From: Eutypella sp. D-1
Lineage: Eukaryota > Ascomycota > Sordariomycetes > Xylariales > Diatrypaceae
DNA length: 64,000 nucleotides
Direction of reading: 5' to 3'
Assembly: GCA_023313575.1 (NCBI GenBank)
Contig: JAJTTP010000004.1
Span: forward strand, 2,108,001-2,172,000
The position numbers were made by a program, and so were the translations under genes. The notes beneath the pieces were generated by a model. The model worked only from the letters and a program-made list of their open reading frames with translations, ran no database searches and was not told the origin of the DNA. Below are positions 24,881-34,932 of the stretch, piece after piece; the first letter of the stretch is position 1; the number at the start of each line of letters is the position of its first letter.

Positions 24881-26095
24881 TTATAACATCTTTACTATTA
24901 TAAAGGTACGAGCAATTAAGTACAGCCTAAATACGGTCCCGCTAGCCCCGCACTCCCACGTCTCTGGGAAATCCTCGGGCGTCAGCTGCGGCTCCTCTGG
25001 TCGAGCGCTGCGTATCGCACATAGCTCGGGCAGCTTCTTGGGCGTGAAGAGCATGCAGTACCACAGCTCGGGCAGCTGGTCCCGTTTGCACACTGCTATT
25101 ATCTCTGCGAGCCAGCAGATGGCTGCCGTTACGAACATGGTCATCGTAGCGATGCGCCAGGCTAGCTGCTCGCCCCGGGTGGGAAACACATAGTTCCACC
25201 CAAACAGGTGAATACCGTCGGTGAAGAGCGTGATGGCTATGTGGATCATCTGCCGTATGCCACGCAGGTGTGGGAACCGGTCGTTGGGTAAGCGACGGAG
25301 CGGTCGCTCGATGGGGCCTGTGCGGATGTTGATAAACGCCATGACGTTAGCGGACCAGGACGGGCCCATGTTGTCGACAAAATCGAGGGGCGTCATGACG
25401 TACGGCTCTTGGGCGACATCGCCTGCCGCAACAAGGATCTGGGCCGTGGTGGCCTCGATGGGGATTGTGATCGAGGTCATTACGTCGGCGGGCTTGTGCA
25501 TCCAGACAAAGAGGATGGCGAGGCTACAGGTCGCGTTGGAAACGGCCCCAAGCTCCAAGGTGGTGACGGCCAGGTGTTGTATTTTACGCGCCGCCACGCT
25601 AAGTAGATACGCGATCTGGGTGAAGTTGAGTAACTTCACTAGCAAGTCCGCCTTGCTTCTGTCCCAAATATCACGCTCGTCAATCATGGGCATAGGCATG
25701 TAGCGATTCTCCACCAGCCAGATCAGGTGTTTGTTGTTGACGGGAAAGGGGGTGCTATCCCTCGGGTGCAGCATGATTCCGCCCATGTCGGCGAAATAGG
25801 CATGGCGCATCGTCCAGCATGGATGGCCGAGCCTCTTGAAGCCTTGAACTCCCTTATACGCACTTTCGTACTGGCCAGCCGCAGCGCCAAGAACAAATTC
25901 CGGGCCCAGGATGGCATGTATCCAGCGCAACTTCCGGAGGAAGATGGACATCTTGTTATCGGTCTTTGCAGGAATGTTCAGCCGCTTAAAGACATGGACC
26001 CCACCCAAGGTTCTGGCTCGAACCAATAGGCTGACGGGACCTGACCGGGGCTCTGTTCTATTCTCTTCGAAGCAAACAGTGCAGTCTCCTAACAA
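24881..26095 (-). CDS. Fungal multi-pass membrane protein, family of unknown function; 3' end damaged
   Basis: A 404-codon frame resembles a large fungal family of uncharacterised integral membrane proteins. Family-like landmarks are LRKLRW (54-58), ADMGGI (102-107), PFPVN (116-120), RSKAD (146-150) and KPADV (201-205). Hydrophobic segments lie at about 151-175, 180-200, 280-300 and 310-333. The first 35 or so residues do not resemble the family, so the true 5' end may be another exon upstream or Met49. From what I recall of the family, proteins of this type continue about 20 residues beyond the RLYLI block. Here the frame stops soon after residue 390, exactly where the DNA becomes AT-rich, so the tail seems lost to RIP spread or to the transposon. 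The first stop gives ...IIVKML. Function is unknown, and it may be a pseudogene. Confidence 0.65.
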   Translation of the reverse strand: MLGDCTVCFEENRTEPRSGPVSLLVRARTLGGVHVFKRLNIPAKTDNKMSIFLRKLRWIHAILGPEFVLGAAAGQYESAYKGVQGFKRLGHPCWTMRHAYFADMGGIMLHPRDSTPFPVNNKHLIWLVENRYMPMPMIDERDIWDRSKADLLVKLLNFTQIAYLLSVAARKIQHLAVTTLELGAVSNATCSLAILFVWMHKPADVMTSITIPIEATTAQILVAAGDVAQEPYVMTPLDFVDNMGPSWSANVMAFINIRTGPIERPLRRLPNDRFPHLRGIRQMIHIAITLFTDGIHLFGWNYVFPTRGEQLAWRIATMTMFVTAAICWLAEIIAVCKRDQLPELWYCMLFTPKKLPELCAIRSARPEEPQLTPEDFPETWECGASGTVFRLYLIARTFIIVKML

Positions 26096-26530
26096 TTATG
26101 TATTGCATGAACCACCATGAACTGTTAGCCTATGAAGACTTTGACTTGCGTACAGTAAGTACATTATCTTGCTGCAGGGCACCCCTACGCTCACGCCACC
26201 CTCCCCCCTGGGAAACCGGTGAGTTAAGAAAAAAGAGCACTTTTGCTGTTGGAAGAAAAAGACCCTTGTTAAGCCTTGTTTCTCTCTTCCCTCCTTTACA
26301 TACTACAAGAATCCCCCCCTCCTCCTGCCTCCCTACTTTCCCACACATTTCCCAGTAACCTGATTCTGCTGTTGCCGGAGACCTCATCATCTTTATTCCA
26401 TCAGCAGTGCAGAGGGGCAAAGAGAGTCCCTTCTGCAACTAATAGGGCCGGCCCACACATCACTGTACTGCACCGACTACTCATAACTACACACATACAT
26501 TCCCGAATCAGAGCACATTTTTCAGCCATT
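26096..26530. other. Divergent intergenic region and 5' leader of the AdipoR-like gene
   Basis: C/T-rich stretches (26270-26345) resemble a fungal promoter and leader for the plus-strand gene. Open frames here on both strands are not supported. The long frame that starts at 26276 only becomes family-like at the ATG at 26531. Confidence 0.5.
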
Positions 26531-27697
26531 ATGGGAGCTCAAACGAGACGAAGAGTGTCAGCGCCGGCTACTCAGGTTCATAGCATCATTGGGCAGCCCA
26601 ATCCCGATGTTTCAGATGATGCTACTCTGCTGCAAAAAGCCAAGCCGCGAGCGCTGCTTCGCTACGACGAGTTGCCAGCATGGGCACAGGATAACGAGCA
26701 TATCCTCTCCGGCTGGAGGCCCGAGACGAATTCGTACTGGGAATCGATTAAGGGCATGGTATACATCCACAACGAAACTGGCAATATATATACCCATCTC
26801 TTCGCAGCCGTCTGGATGATCATACTGGGCACATGGTGGGGTTTTAATATAAAGAAACAGTATCCAGCTACCAACTCCGATGATGAACTTGTTTTTTTCC
26901 TATTCTTTCTGGGTGGGACAATCTGCTATCTTCTTTCGACAACATACCATGTCTTATCCAATCATTCACATAGTACCCATCTCTTCTGCCTCAAGCTCGA
27001 CTTTGTAGGCATCCTCACTGTCACTGCTGGGTGTTTCCCACCAGGCCTCTGGTATACTTTTCCATGTGCTCCACGTGAAGTAAAGTTTACTTGGATCACT
27101 GTGAGTAGTTATTCTTTTCTCGTCTTGAGTTCTGCCTTGTTTCTTTCAAAGTACTTCAGTGGACGAGTAAGCTAGCGTAGGTAGCTAATCAACCTGTATC
27201 AGGTCGACCTTGTTGCCCAGTTTCTTGCCGCTATGCTCGCCCTGTTTAGCAAATCCTTCCAGGCCCCCAAGATGCGACTACTCCGTGGGACTATCTTTTC
27301 TATCATGGCATCTTCTGCATTTTACCCGATAATCATCAAGATTTTCCAAGTCGGCTGGGCACGTGGTAACGCTGAGTATGGAGCTTCATACTATGTCTTG
27401 ACCATTCTCATATATCTTTGCTCAGTGACTATCTATGCGGTAAGTATCCTTAAATCTCTCTTGCCGGATCAGAACCACACTAGTTTATAAAAGCCTAGAC
27501 CTTGCTGATATTCCTTGGTTATGATGACACAGGTGCGACTGACAGAGTCATGGAAACCTGGAGCCTTTGATATCTGGGGCCATTCGCATCAAATATTCCA
27601 CGTAGGAATGGCAATTGGGCTCACAGTTCACTTCTACGCTTTCGTTAAGGCCATAAACCACTTCTATAACATGAAGCAGGGCCAATGTCCGGATTAG
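26531..27697 (+). CDS. AdipoR/haemolysin-III family seven-TM protein (Izh-like), 3 exons
   Basis: Exons 26531-27100, 27203-27439 and 27533-27697 give 323 residues. The introns are GTGAGT...TCAG and GTAAGT...ACAG and both keep the frame. The protein has the PAQR signature: an ETGNIYTH block (about 82-89) before TM1, the S-x(3)-H...D block ([12 protein letters not shown] to LDFVGI) after TM2, and HSHQIFH near the C terminus, which supplies the last zinc-ligand histidines. Seven hydrophobic segments can be counted. Length fits yeast and filamentous Izh proteins (about 310-330). Family knowledge: these are zinc-dependent membrane receptors or ceramidase-like enzymes tied to sterol and zinc homeostasis. 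Which Izh paralogue this is cannot be told. The upstream in-frame Met at 26276 is rejected because the intervening residues look non-coding. Confidence 0.9.
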
Positions 27698-27994
27698 TAA
27701 GACACTTTGAAAGGCAACTAAGACGCACCAACAATGGCATAATTATCACCCATTTAGGCGGATAACTGTTAATAACAACTGTTTTGTGCAATGGAGCCAT
27801 TACGGACAGTACCATGCTGCTGCCGCACTCCCATTGTCTGCCGCCTCCACTTCCGCTTCTTAGAATTATTAATTCTTATGGGGAAGAGAAGCTGGGATTG
27901 CGACTGCACTACACGGTAGATCGCGTCTTTCCTAGTTCACATTAATAATAACGCGAGACTATGATAGAACGATTTTTCTTCGTGGAGCTATTAA
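27698..27994. other. 3' flank of the AdipoR-like gene
   Basis: Normal-composition sequence with no ORF. It ends at a sharp change to AT-rich DNA at about 27995. Confidence 0.5.
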
Positions 27995-29170
27995 AAGGGA
28001 AATTATTAAAATGATAATAATAGGTTATAATATCGGTTTTCGGTTAAAGGGACTTTTAAGTTTTAGTTTTAATAATTTAAACCTATTCCTTTTAAAAAAT
28101 ATTACGCCTTTTTAATTACTTTATTCCTTTTTATTAAAGGTTTTTTTTTATATAAATTTAATCTTATTTATTATTTCCTTTATGCGGTTTATAACTAAGC
28201 AGTAATTAATAATAGTTATATACTTTACCTCGATTTATAAAACTTATTTTATTATAAAGCTTTTTATTTATCCGTTTTTAACATGGTGTTTTAATTAATG
28301 CTACCCCGTTATAAAGTTATTATATAAAATATAAAAAGGTAATTTTTTACCTTATATTAAATTAACTTTTATTTTTATTAAACCGGTAATCGTTTAACAT
28401 TAATAAAAGCAACCCCTTTACTTTTTAAACCCGTTTATTTAAACGTTATTATAAGCTTTTTTATTTTTATAATATAAGGCTTACTTTTACTTATATTTTT
28501 TTATTTAACGCTTATATTTTTATAAAAAAATAACCTTTAAGCTTTTAAGTTTAAAAGCTACTAGTTAGCGCCCGGTTTTTAACCGGTAATTAGTTATCAC
28601 TGGTTATTATATAAAGCTTATCGGCTTTAACCGTATTTAAATTTATTAAATAAAAATATTTAATTATATTTATTTTTTAAAATTATTTATTATTATTAAA
28701 TTATTACGTTATAACGTTTATAACTATTTAACTTTTTATATATTTAAAAAGTAAGTTTTAATTAATTACGCCGGTTTAATAAAGCCGAAAAAAAGGATTT
28801 CAGTTAAAAAGGCCGGAAAGGTAAGCTTTAAAAAATAAAGCCTTTTAATTGCCCGCGGGAAAAAGCGGGGCTGGCGGTAAAACCGCTTTAATTACCGAGG
28901 GATTTAAACTTTTATTTTTAATAAAAAAAGCAGCATAAATATATAGCCATTATATTAAATAGCCTTTTAACTTATATAAAATAATAACAATGCTTTTTAA
29001 ATTTATATATATTGATAATGTTAAATCTTAACCGTTTAAAATAAACCATGCGTATAATAACTAACTACCGGTCCTTTAGTTATATAAAACGATTTATTTT
29101 AAAACTTATTAATTATAAAAATAGTTTTATAAAATTATAAAACGACTAAGAGTAAGTATATATTATATCT
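27995..29170. other. Second AT-rich RIP island
   Basis: About 1.2 kb with the same composition signature as the left block (C mostly in CpG, many TTATAA-type words). The only part I can identify is the truncated SINE-like copy at 28755-28964. The remainder is presumably an older transposon fragment. Confidence 0.6.
28755..28964 (-). mobile_element. tRNA-derived SINE-like element, copy 3, truncated
   Basis: Starting at 28964 on the minus strand, the tRNA-like head (GGCTATTTAATATAATGGCT; B box GTTTAAATCCC) is followed by AAAGCGGTTTTACCGCC, CCCGCGGG, GGCTTTATTTTTTAA and CCGGCC blocks, as in the two copies near 14.5-15.7 kb. It ends after about 210 bp near an ACCGGCGTAATT block. Confidence 0.6.
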
Positions 29171-30084
29171 TTTATATTTCGTACTCGGAAATAAATAAAA
29201 GGGACTGACTGGAAATGCCCAGGTTTTCCGAAGTGTATATAGGACGCGTGCCAGGGCGTATCTTTTACAGCCGGCCTTAGAAACACTGCCTATGACGGCA
29301 GGAAAGTCGCTTTTTAAGTCAGACCTCGAAGCAAGTTTCGTGTTCTTGGACAGCTTTATGATGACGCGACTGGCTGACACAGTATAAGCCACCACAATTT
29401 AAAAGTAAGGAGGGGGAGGGGGAGAGGGAGGAGGTTGTGGTTGTTAGGACGTTTTACAACGATGCCTATCAATGCTTTAAATTATGTTTGTTCATATGGT
29501 ACTTTTCCTTTATTTCTTAGACCTAATTAAATGTAAATCATATGGGCAACAGAAAGTGGCATCGCATATTGCCATATTGCGTAGCACCAACACGTTCTTA
29601 ATCACAGGGATGGCAAAATTTATGCTGTTCGCGTTATATCACTCCTTACTGGGATTATAGCCAATCCCCCGAGCGAGGATCAATTAAAGCCTACACCAGT
29701 AACATAAGCAGGCATGGTGGCCCTTACCACCGCAGGAGCTGATGAACTAACTACAGGCGCAAGGTGCAACACACCAGCTTACCTCCCTTGATTTTACATA
29801 TCAAGGGAGAAAGGGTGAGGTGGTGTGGCAAGTCTGCAGTTGGGGTTGTAAGCACTACTGATTTCCTTCCCCGCATTGCTACATTTTAGTCAAGGAGCCC
29901 GAGACAGCGTTAAAAGGCTCGATAAGATCCCTCACGCTCAAGCCTGAGCGAAGGCTTCCACAGCAAACGAGACTACTTACCAAACTGCTCACTCTCTAAC
30001 ACTTCCTATACTCTCTCCGCCGCAAGAGTTCCCGTTGAAACAGATACATATAGTCACATAGTAAACCCCCCTTAGTCTCACGTC
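29171..30084. other. Intergenic region upstream of nitroalkane oxidase, with a hairpin
   Basis: Normal composition and no convincing ORF. A perfect 10-bp stem, CTCCCTTGAT (29783-29792) with ATCAAGGGAG (29800-29809), encloses a 7-base loop, and ACACCA/TGGTGT (29771-29776 and 29821-29826) brackets it more loosely. It could be a small MITE remnant or an RNA or DNA hairpin. The 400 bases before 30085 are the likely promoter and leader. Confidence 0.5.
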
Positions 30085-31437
30085 ATGCCAATCGACTTCC
30101 ACCTCAGCACCACGGAGGCTGGCATCCGAGAAGCCGCTGCCTCTTTCGCTGAGGGAGTCCTCAGGACTGCACGCTCGGCTTACATGGCCCACACCGCCCA
30201 CCATGAGCGGTTCCAGGCGACCGAGCCCGCCTATGAGGCCGCCGTGGCGGGAGGACTGATCAAAGGACAAGTCCACCCTAGCCTAGGTGGCAAGGGCGGT
30301 TCGCTGGTCGAGAGCGCCATTCTCGTTGAGGAGTGCTATGCAGTTGAGCCATCGGCCGCGCTGACGGTGTTCGCGACGGGACTCGGCCTTACGGCCTTTA
30401 ACCTGCTCCGAAAGCCTGAGACGGCCGAGTTTCTGGCACCTTTTCTGTCCGGTGTAGGGTCGCCGCTCGCGTCCCTCGTCTTTAGTGAGCCGGGCGGCGT
30501 CGCGAACTGGCTTGAAAAGGGCGGGAAGGGCCTCAACACGACGGCGCGCAAGGAGGGTGACGAGTGGGTCCTGAATGGAGAGAAAATATGGGCTACGAAC
30601 AGCGCAGGCTGGGACTTCAAGGGCGCCGACTTAGCGTGCGTGGTCTGCCGGGACATTACCGACAAGTCAGGTCAAACCGGGGATGCCAACCCAGCTGACA
30701 GCGTGATGATTGTCATTGTAACTCGGGAGGACCTACAGCGCAACGGGCCCGGAGCCTTTCAGGTTATCCGCCAGGTGGAAACCATGGGACACACATCCGT
30801 CTCAGGTCCGCATATCAAGTACACCAACGTACGCGTGCCGGCTAAGAATGTTCTCTGCGCCCCGGGAGACGGCGCCGCCATTGTACAGGGATCATTTGAC
30901 GGGAGTGCCGCGCTTGTGGGTGCCATGGGAGTAGGCCTGATGCGTGCCGCTTTTGACGCCGCGCTGGCGTGGGCTAAAGGCAACGACGGCCGCGGCGCCG
31001 TGTCCTTGCTTGAACGGCAGGCCGTGGCCGACCTACTCTCGGGCATCAAGATGCAGACGGAGGCCTGTCGCGCTCTGACTTGGAAGGCCGCGCACGCGAT
31101 GGAGAATGGGCCTGGTGACTACAACGCCCGCCGAGAGCTTGCGCTCGCAGCCAAGATCTACTGCAGCGACGCCGCCGTGAAGGCCGTCACGGATGCCATT
31201 AATGTTGTTGGAATGTAAGCATCTACAGACCTGAGGTTTAATAGTGCGATTCACTGACCCAATCTACTCAGTACTGCCTATGATAAGAGCCAACCGTTTG
31301 CAGACTTGCTCAACAATGCCATGGTGCTACCAATCTTTGACGGGGGTAATGTGGGCATAAGAAGACGCGAGCTACAGAAGCTGTTGCTGGCTCCGACTTA
31401 TGATGCCTGGGCAGCTACGTATGGGCCGAAGAAGTAG
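30085..31437 (+). CDS. nao: Nitroalkane oxidase-like flavoprotein (acyl-CoA dehydrogenase superfamily), 2 exons
   Basis: Exons 30085-31214 and 31272-31437 (intron GTAAGC...TCAG, 57 nt) give 431 residues, against about 439 for the known fungal enzyme. Similarity to nitroalkane oxidase runs from end to end: RFQAT near residue 43, GLIKGQV (57-63), an LASLVFSEPGG block, NGEKIWATNSAGWDFKGADLAC and AALVGAM. The exon 2 block PIFDGGNVGIRRR contains Asp400, which matches the catalytic aspartate position of nitroalkane oxidase, where acyl-CoA dehydrogenases use Glu elsewhere. Family knowledge: it oxidises nitroalkanes to aldehydes or ketones and nitrite, using FAD and O2. Without exon 2 the protein would stop at GM and lose the catalytic residue. 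The substrate is not proven by sequence. Confidence 0.88.
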
Positions 31438-32554
31438 TAACTCCTTCATGTTGACAGAGGCCAACGGGCTAGGGTCACTGTGGTCTGGATGTTTAGTGTT
31501 TGTCTTGACTGAGTATAATCATGTATACATCTAATTAGATTCCATATCATCTGATCATATAACAACATGCCATAAGAACACTCAAACAAGAATGTCCATC
31601 GGACTTCATCAGATACCAGGTGAATACTGTTTAATTAATTGCATAGCCGGCAGGGGACAGTCTTAACGTATAATCATGACAAGGTAATGTAGACACACAA
31701 CCTAGGTATGGAGTGACCAGTTTTCCCGGTTCTCTTGATGATGACGGGGAGACTTAATTAAGCTGGTAAATTCGCAAACGGACACCAATCCCACTTCGTT
31801 GTAGGTTAGCGAAGGACAAGATTCTCGAAGGAAGCATTGCTGTTTGATCGTAAAATGAGAGACGCAAAACAATTATTGTTGTACTTGGGTAACTATAGTA
31901 AAGCTCAAACTACGACTCTTTTAACCCCTAACTCCTTTTACCCCCTAGAGTAACCCATTGCCCACCCACCCACTCAAGATCTCGTCTGCCCGTCAAGCTT
32001 TTTGCCATCGCTGAGGTTCTTGACAACTGCTGCCAGCTGGGTTACGGCAGTCAGATGTGGGTACCCCGGCAGCTGCCCAAGCAAGCTGGCAAGGCAGGTG
32101 GGTACCTCTACACCCCGCCATCCGCGGAGGCAAGTACCTACCCAAGTACCCAATTCTAAGTACCTAAGTAAAACACACTATTTGTAGCCTAAAGAGTCCA
32201 TTATGATGATGCCCGCATGCCTCCATCAACAACGCCACTTCTTCACTGTCACAACTTCACTACCATAACTTCACTACCATAACTTCACTACCACAACTTC
32301 ACTATCACGACCCGCGAAGTTACCCTCAAAAATACCTCTGGATTAGCACTCACCAAGGTGCATACAGTAACTCTACATACTCATATCTCGCAAAGTATCT
32401 TTTCTACTCGACAGATATACGACATACGACATACGACATACGACACACACGACATCCGAGGATAGCATCGCAACAAGTCACTCATCACTCACTCGCCAAG
32501 ACAGCCACAACCGAGCTGAGAGGCGATCGGCCAAGACAAAAGAACAGAACCACC
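31438..32554. other. Intergenic region with short tandem repeats; leader of vps60
   Basis: No supported gene. It contains a 14-bp unit (ACTTCACTACCATA) repeated four times at about 32254-32309 and a GACATAC unit repeated about four times at 32421-32448. Both are close to the vps60 start and probably in its promoter or 5' UTR. Confidence 0.5.
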
Positions 32555-33217
32555 ATGAACCGCCTCTTCGGCAGCGGGTCAAAGCAGCCCAAACCCACGC
32601 TCGACAGCGCATCAGCGAGCCTCGAGAAGCGTATCGGCGAGCTGGACGTGCAGATCCAGGCGAAGAACATCCGGCTGCAGGAGCACCACACCGCGCTGAA
32701 GCGGCTACGGGGGCCGGCGCTGGCCCGACGTCGCGAGGAGGCGCTACGGGTCCTAGCCTCGCGGAAGCGCCTCGAGGAGTCGCGGTCCCGTCTCGAGCAG
32801 CAGATGGAGGGCATGCAACAGGCCCAGATAATGCAGGATAACCTGCAGGGCAGCGCCGCGACGGTCGAGGCCATGAAGACTGCCAATAAGACGCTCGCGA
32901 AGACGTTAAAAAATTTCGACCTCGACCGCATCGAGCGCGTCCAGGATGAGATGCGCGAGCTCCAGGCCGTCAGCGACGAGATCCAGGAGACACTTAGCAT
33001 GGGCTACGAGATCCCCGGCGGTGAGCCCGACGAGGCCGAGCTCGACGAGGAGCTTGCTGCCCTCGGCGACGAGCTGTACAGTGCCGACCCCCTCGAAATG
33101 GAGGGCGCTTCCGGTGTCCCCGCCGACCCCGACAAGCTTCCCGACTTCCTGCAGGACGACCCCGCCCTCAACGAGCCCACCTCCGCCGCCACCAAGGTCC
33201 AGGAAGTGGCCCGATGA
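32555..33217 (+). CDS. vps60: ESCRT-III-associated protein Vps60/CHMP5 (Snf7 family)
   Basis: One exon, 220 residues, the usual length for the family. The start MNRLFG followed by PKPTLD is typical of Vps60/CHMP5 rather than Snf7, Vps20 or Vps24. An Snf7 coiled-coil core spans about 16-160 with the ALRVLASRKRLE block (about 63-74). A MIM-like acidic C-terminal part (about 165-205) includes a DPDKLPDFL block. Family knowledge: it is a late ESCRT-III subunit at endosomes that binds Vta1/LIP5 to stimulate the Vps4 ATPase during multivesicular body sorting. The start is fixed by the conserved MNRLFG and the CACCATGAAC context. Codon use is GC-rich, unlike the AT blocks. Confidence 0.92.
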   Translation: MNRLFGSGSKQPKPTLDSASASLEKRIGELDVQIQAKNIRLQEHHTALKRLRGPALARRREEALRVLASRKRLEESRSRLEQQMEGMQQAQIMQDNLQGSAATVEAMKTANKTLAKTLKNFDLDRIERVQDEMRELQAVSDEIQETLSMGYEIPGGEPDEAELDEELAALGDELYSADPLEMEGASGVPADPDKLPDFLQDDPALNEPTSAATKVQEVAR

Positions 33218-34932
33218 TACCGCTGCCGTCTTCGACTGGAATCTGGGGTAGCGGATTCCGTGTTTGTAGATCTGGAGTTTGTTGGAGTTTGGGGCAAGGG
33301 AGCGTTTTGTATTTGTATCATTGGGGCCAGGATTGGGGCGAGGATTGGGGCCAGGTCGGAGCGTACGGTTAACTTCGCAACACCTGCGGTCGAGCTCTGC
33401 AAGGTCGGTCCCGCCCCTTTTTATAACGGCCGCCCCCCTTTGTTTATTTACGAAGTTAATGGTCTATCCACGCTCAATCATGTAGAAATAATACGACCTA
33501 TCATACACCGGAGAGGAACTCTGACTACGGCATAGTGAATATATATCCATCTGATTCAGCGCTATCTATGCCGCTGAAAAATTGTCAAGTAACTCTAAGC
33601 CACCGGCCAGATGAATTCAACGCATCGCGTAACGACGGAGCTGGAGGAGGAATGTATTTGGTTCTGACGATTGGACCGCTCCTTATAAGAAGAAGAACGT
33701 CTGTACGACGAGTCACTTCCGATCGTCCCATCACTGCTTGACGAATGGAAATAACACCAATTAATAATCTGTATAACGCCCTCAAAGCACGGACCGAGGG
33801 GTTCAAGAATAAGCGCTGTACAGGGAACGAATATGAAGCTTGAGGAAAATATGACGAGACGAAATAAGATGAGATAGATGCGTAAGTTAGTAGTATCTAC
33901 AACGAAAGCAATTCCCAATGATTCTTATGCCGATACCACAGGATACCCCTGAACCGTCGTGAAATCCCCTCATTCCCAGCGTTTCCCATTGGGACCACAG
34001 ACCCGATCCAACCGATTCGATTCCAGCTGGCCTGCACACTTCCTAAGATCCCCCCATCCTTAATACCCGAGAGCCTAATAAGCCACGTGGAATGGATAGA
34101 GGCCACGTAGTAGTTTGCGCGCATCAATTAAAGAAGCGTGCCAATATCAAACCATGCGATATACTCTAGGCCACGGCCACCCCCTCCCCCTGTTTGTCTC
34201 GGATGAAAGGGGTTGGGGAGCGGGTGGATGGTGTAAGGTGGTAGCTTGCGCACATAACCACATATACAGACATACACGATATTCATACGTCCGTTCACCA
34301 GGATTCATAAAGGAAAAGTAGTAAGCGTATAAGCATGTTCCATATCTGTATCCGTAGCCCATATTCATACTTTCATTCATGACCCGGATCAAGGGCGCTT
34401 GGTAAGTGGCAGACAGCACCGCCTAACCGACCTACCTATGTACCTATCTACAGACCAACAAGAACCCAGCGGATCACAGTCCCATTCTCGTTATCCCCTT
34501 GTCGTGAGCCCTCTCGCCTACTTTACGATATCCCATGCCATCCATGCCATCCAGTCCCTTCCTATGATCAATTAGAATAGAACAAGACGGTGAGTGAACA
34601 ACCCGTAAACAGCCCGTAAACAACCGCAGAAAACCTCTATGCTCCATGCCGCGCGCGTATGCGATGCAATTGAAGGAAATGATAAGACAGAAAAAGAGAA
34701 CAAGTAGAAAGTATGCTCATGTGTGAAACGCTACAAAAAGCCAAGAACTTATCGGACAATTCTCTAGTATGTGCACGAGGACGGGGGTTGAAGCAGTTTG
34801 CCAGCTTCGCTCCAGCCGCCGTCTATCAGACAATACAGCCAACGCAACAAGTCAGTCCATCAGGATACTAGTTGTTTCACGAAAAGCCAGAGCGACCAGC
34901 AGCAACCGTCGACCGACCCACTCGAACCCAAA
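33218..34932. other. Convergent intergenic region between vps60 and the F-box gene
   Basis: About 1.7 kb holding the 3' ends of two convergent genes. Several small ORFs lie on both strands but none has homology I recognise or consistent splice signals. No RNA gene was seen. Confidence 0.5.

Noticed and set aside
24942..26029. Several open frames on both strands over the membrane protein gene
   Set aside because: They are antisense or out-of-frame shadows of the 404-codon frame, which alone has family landmarks.
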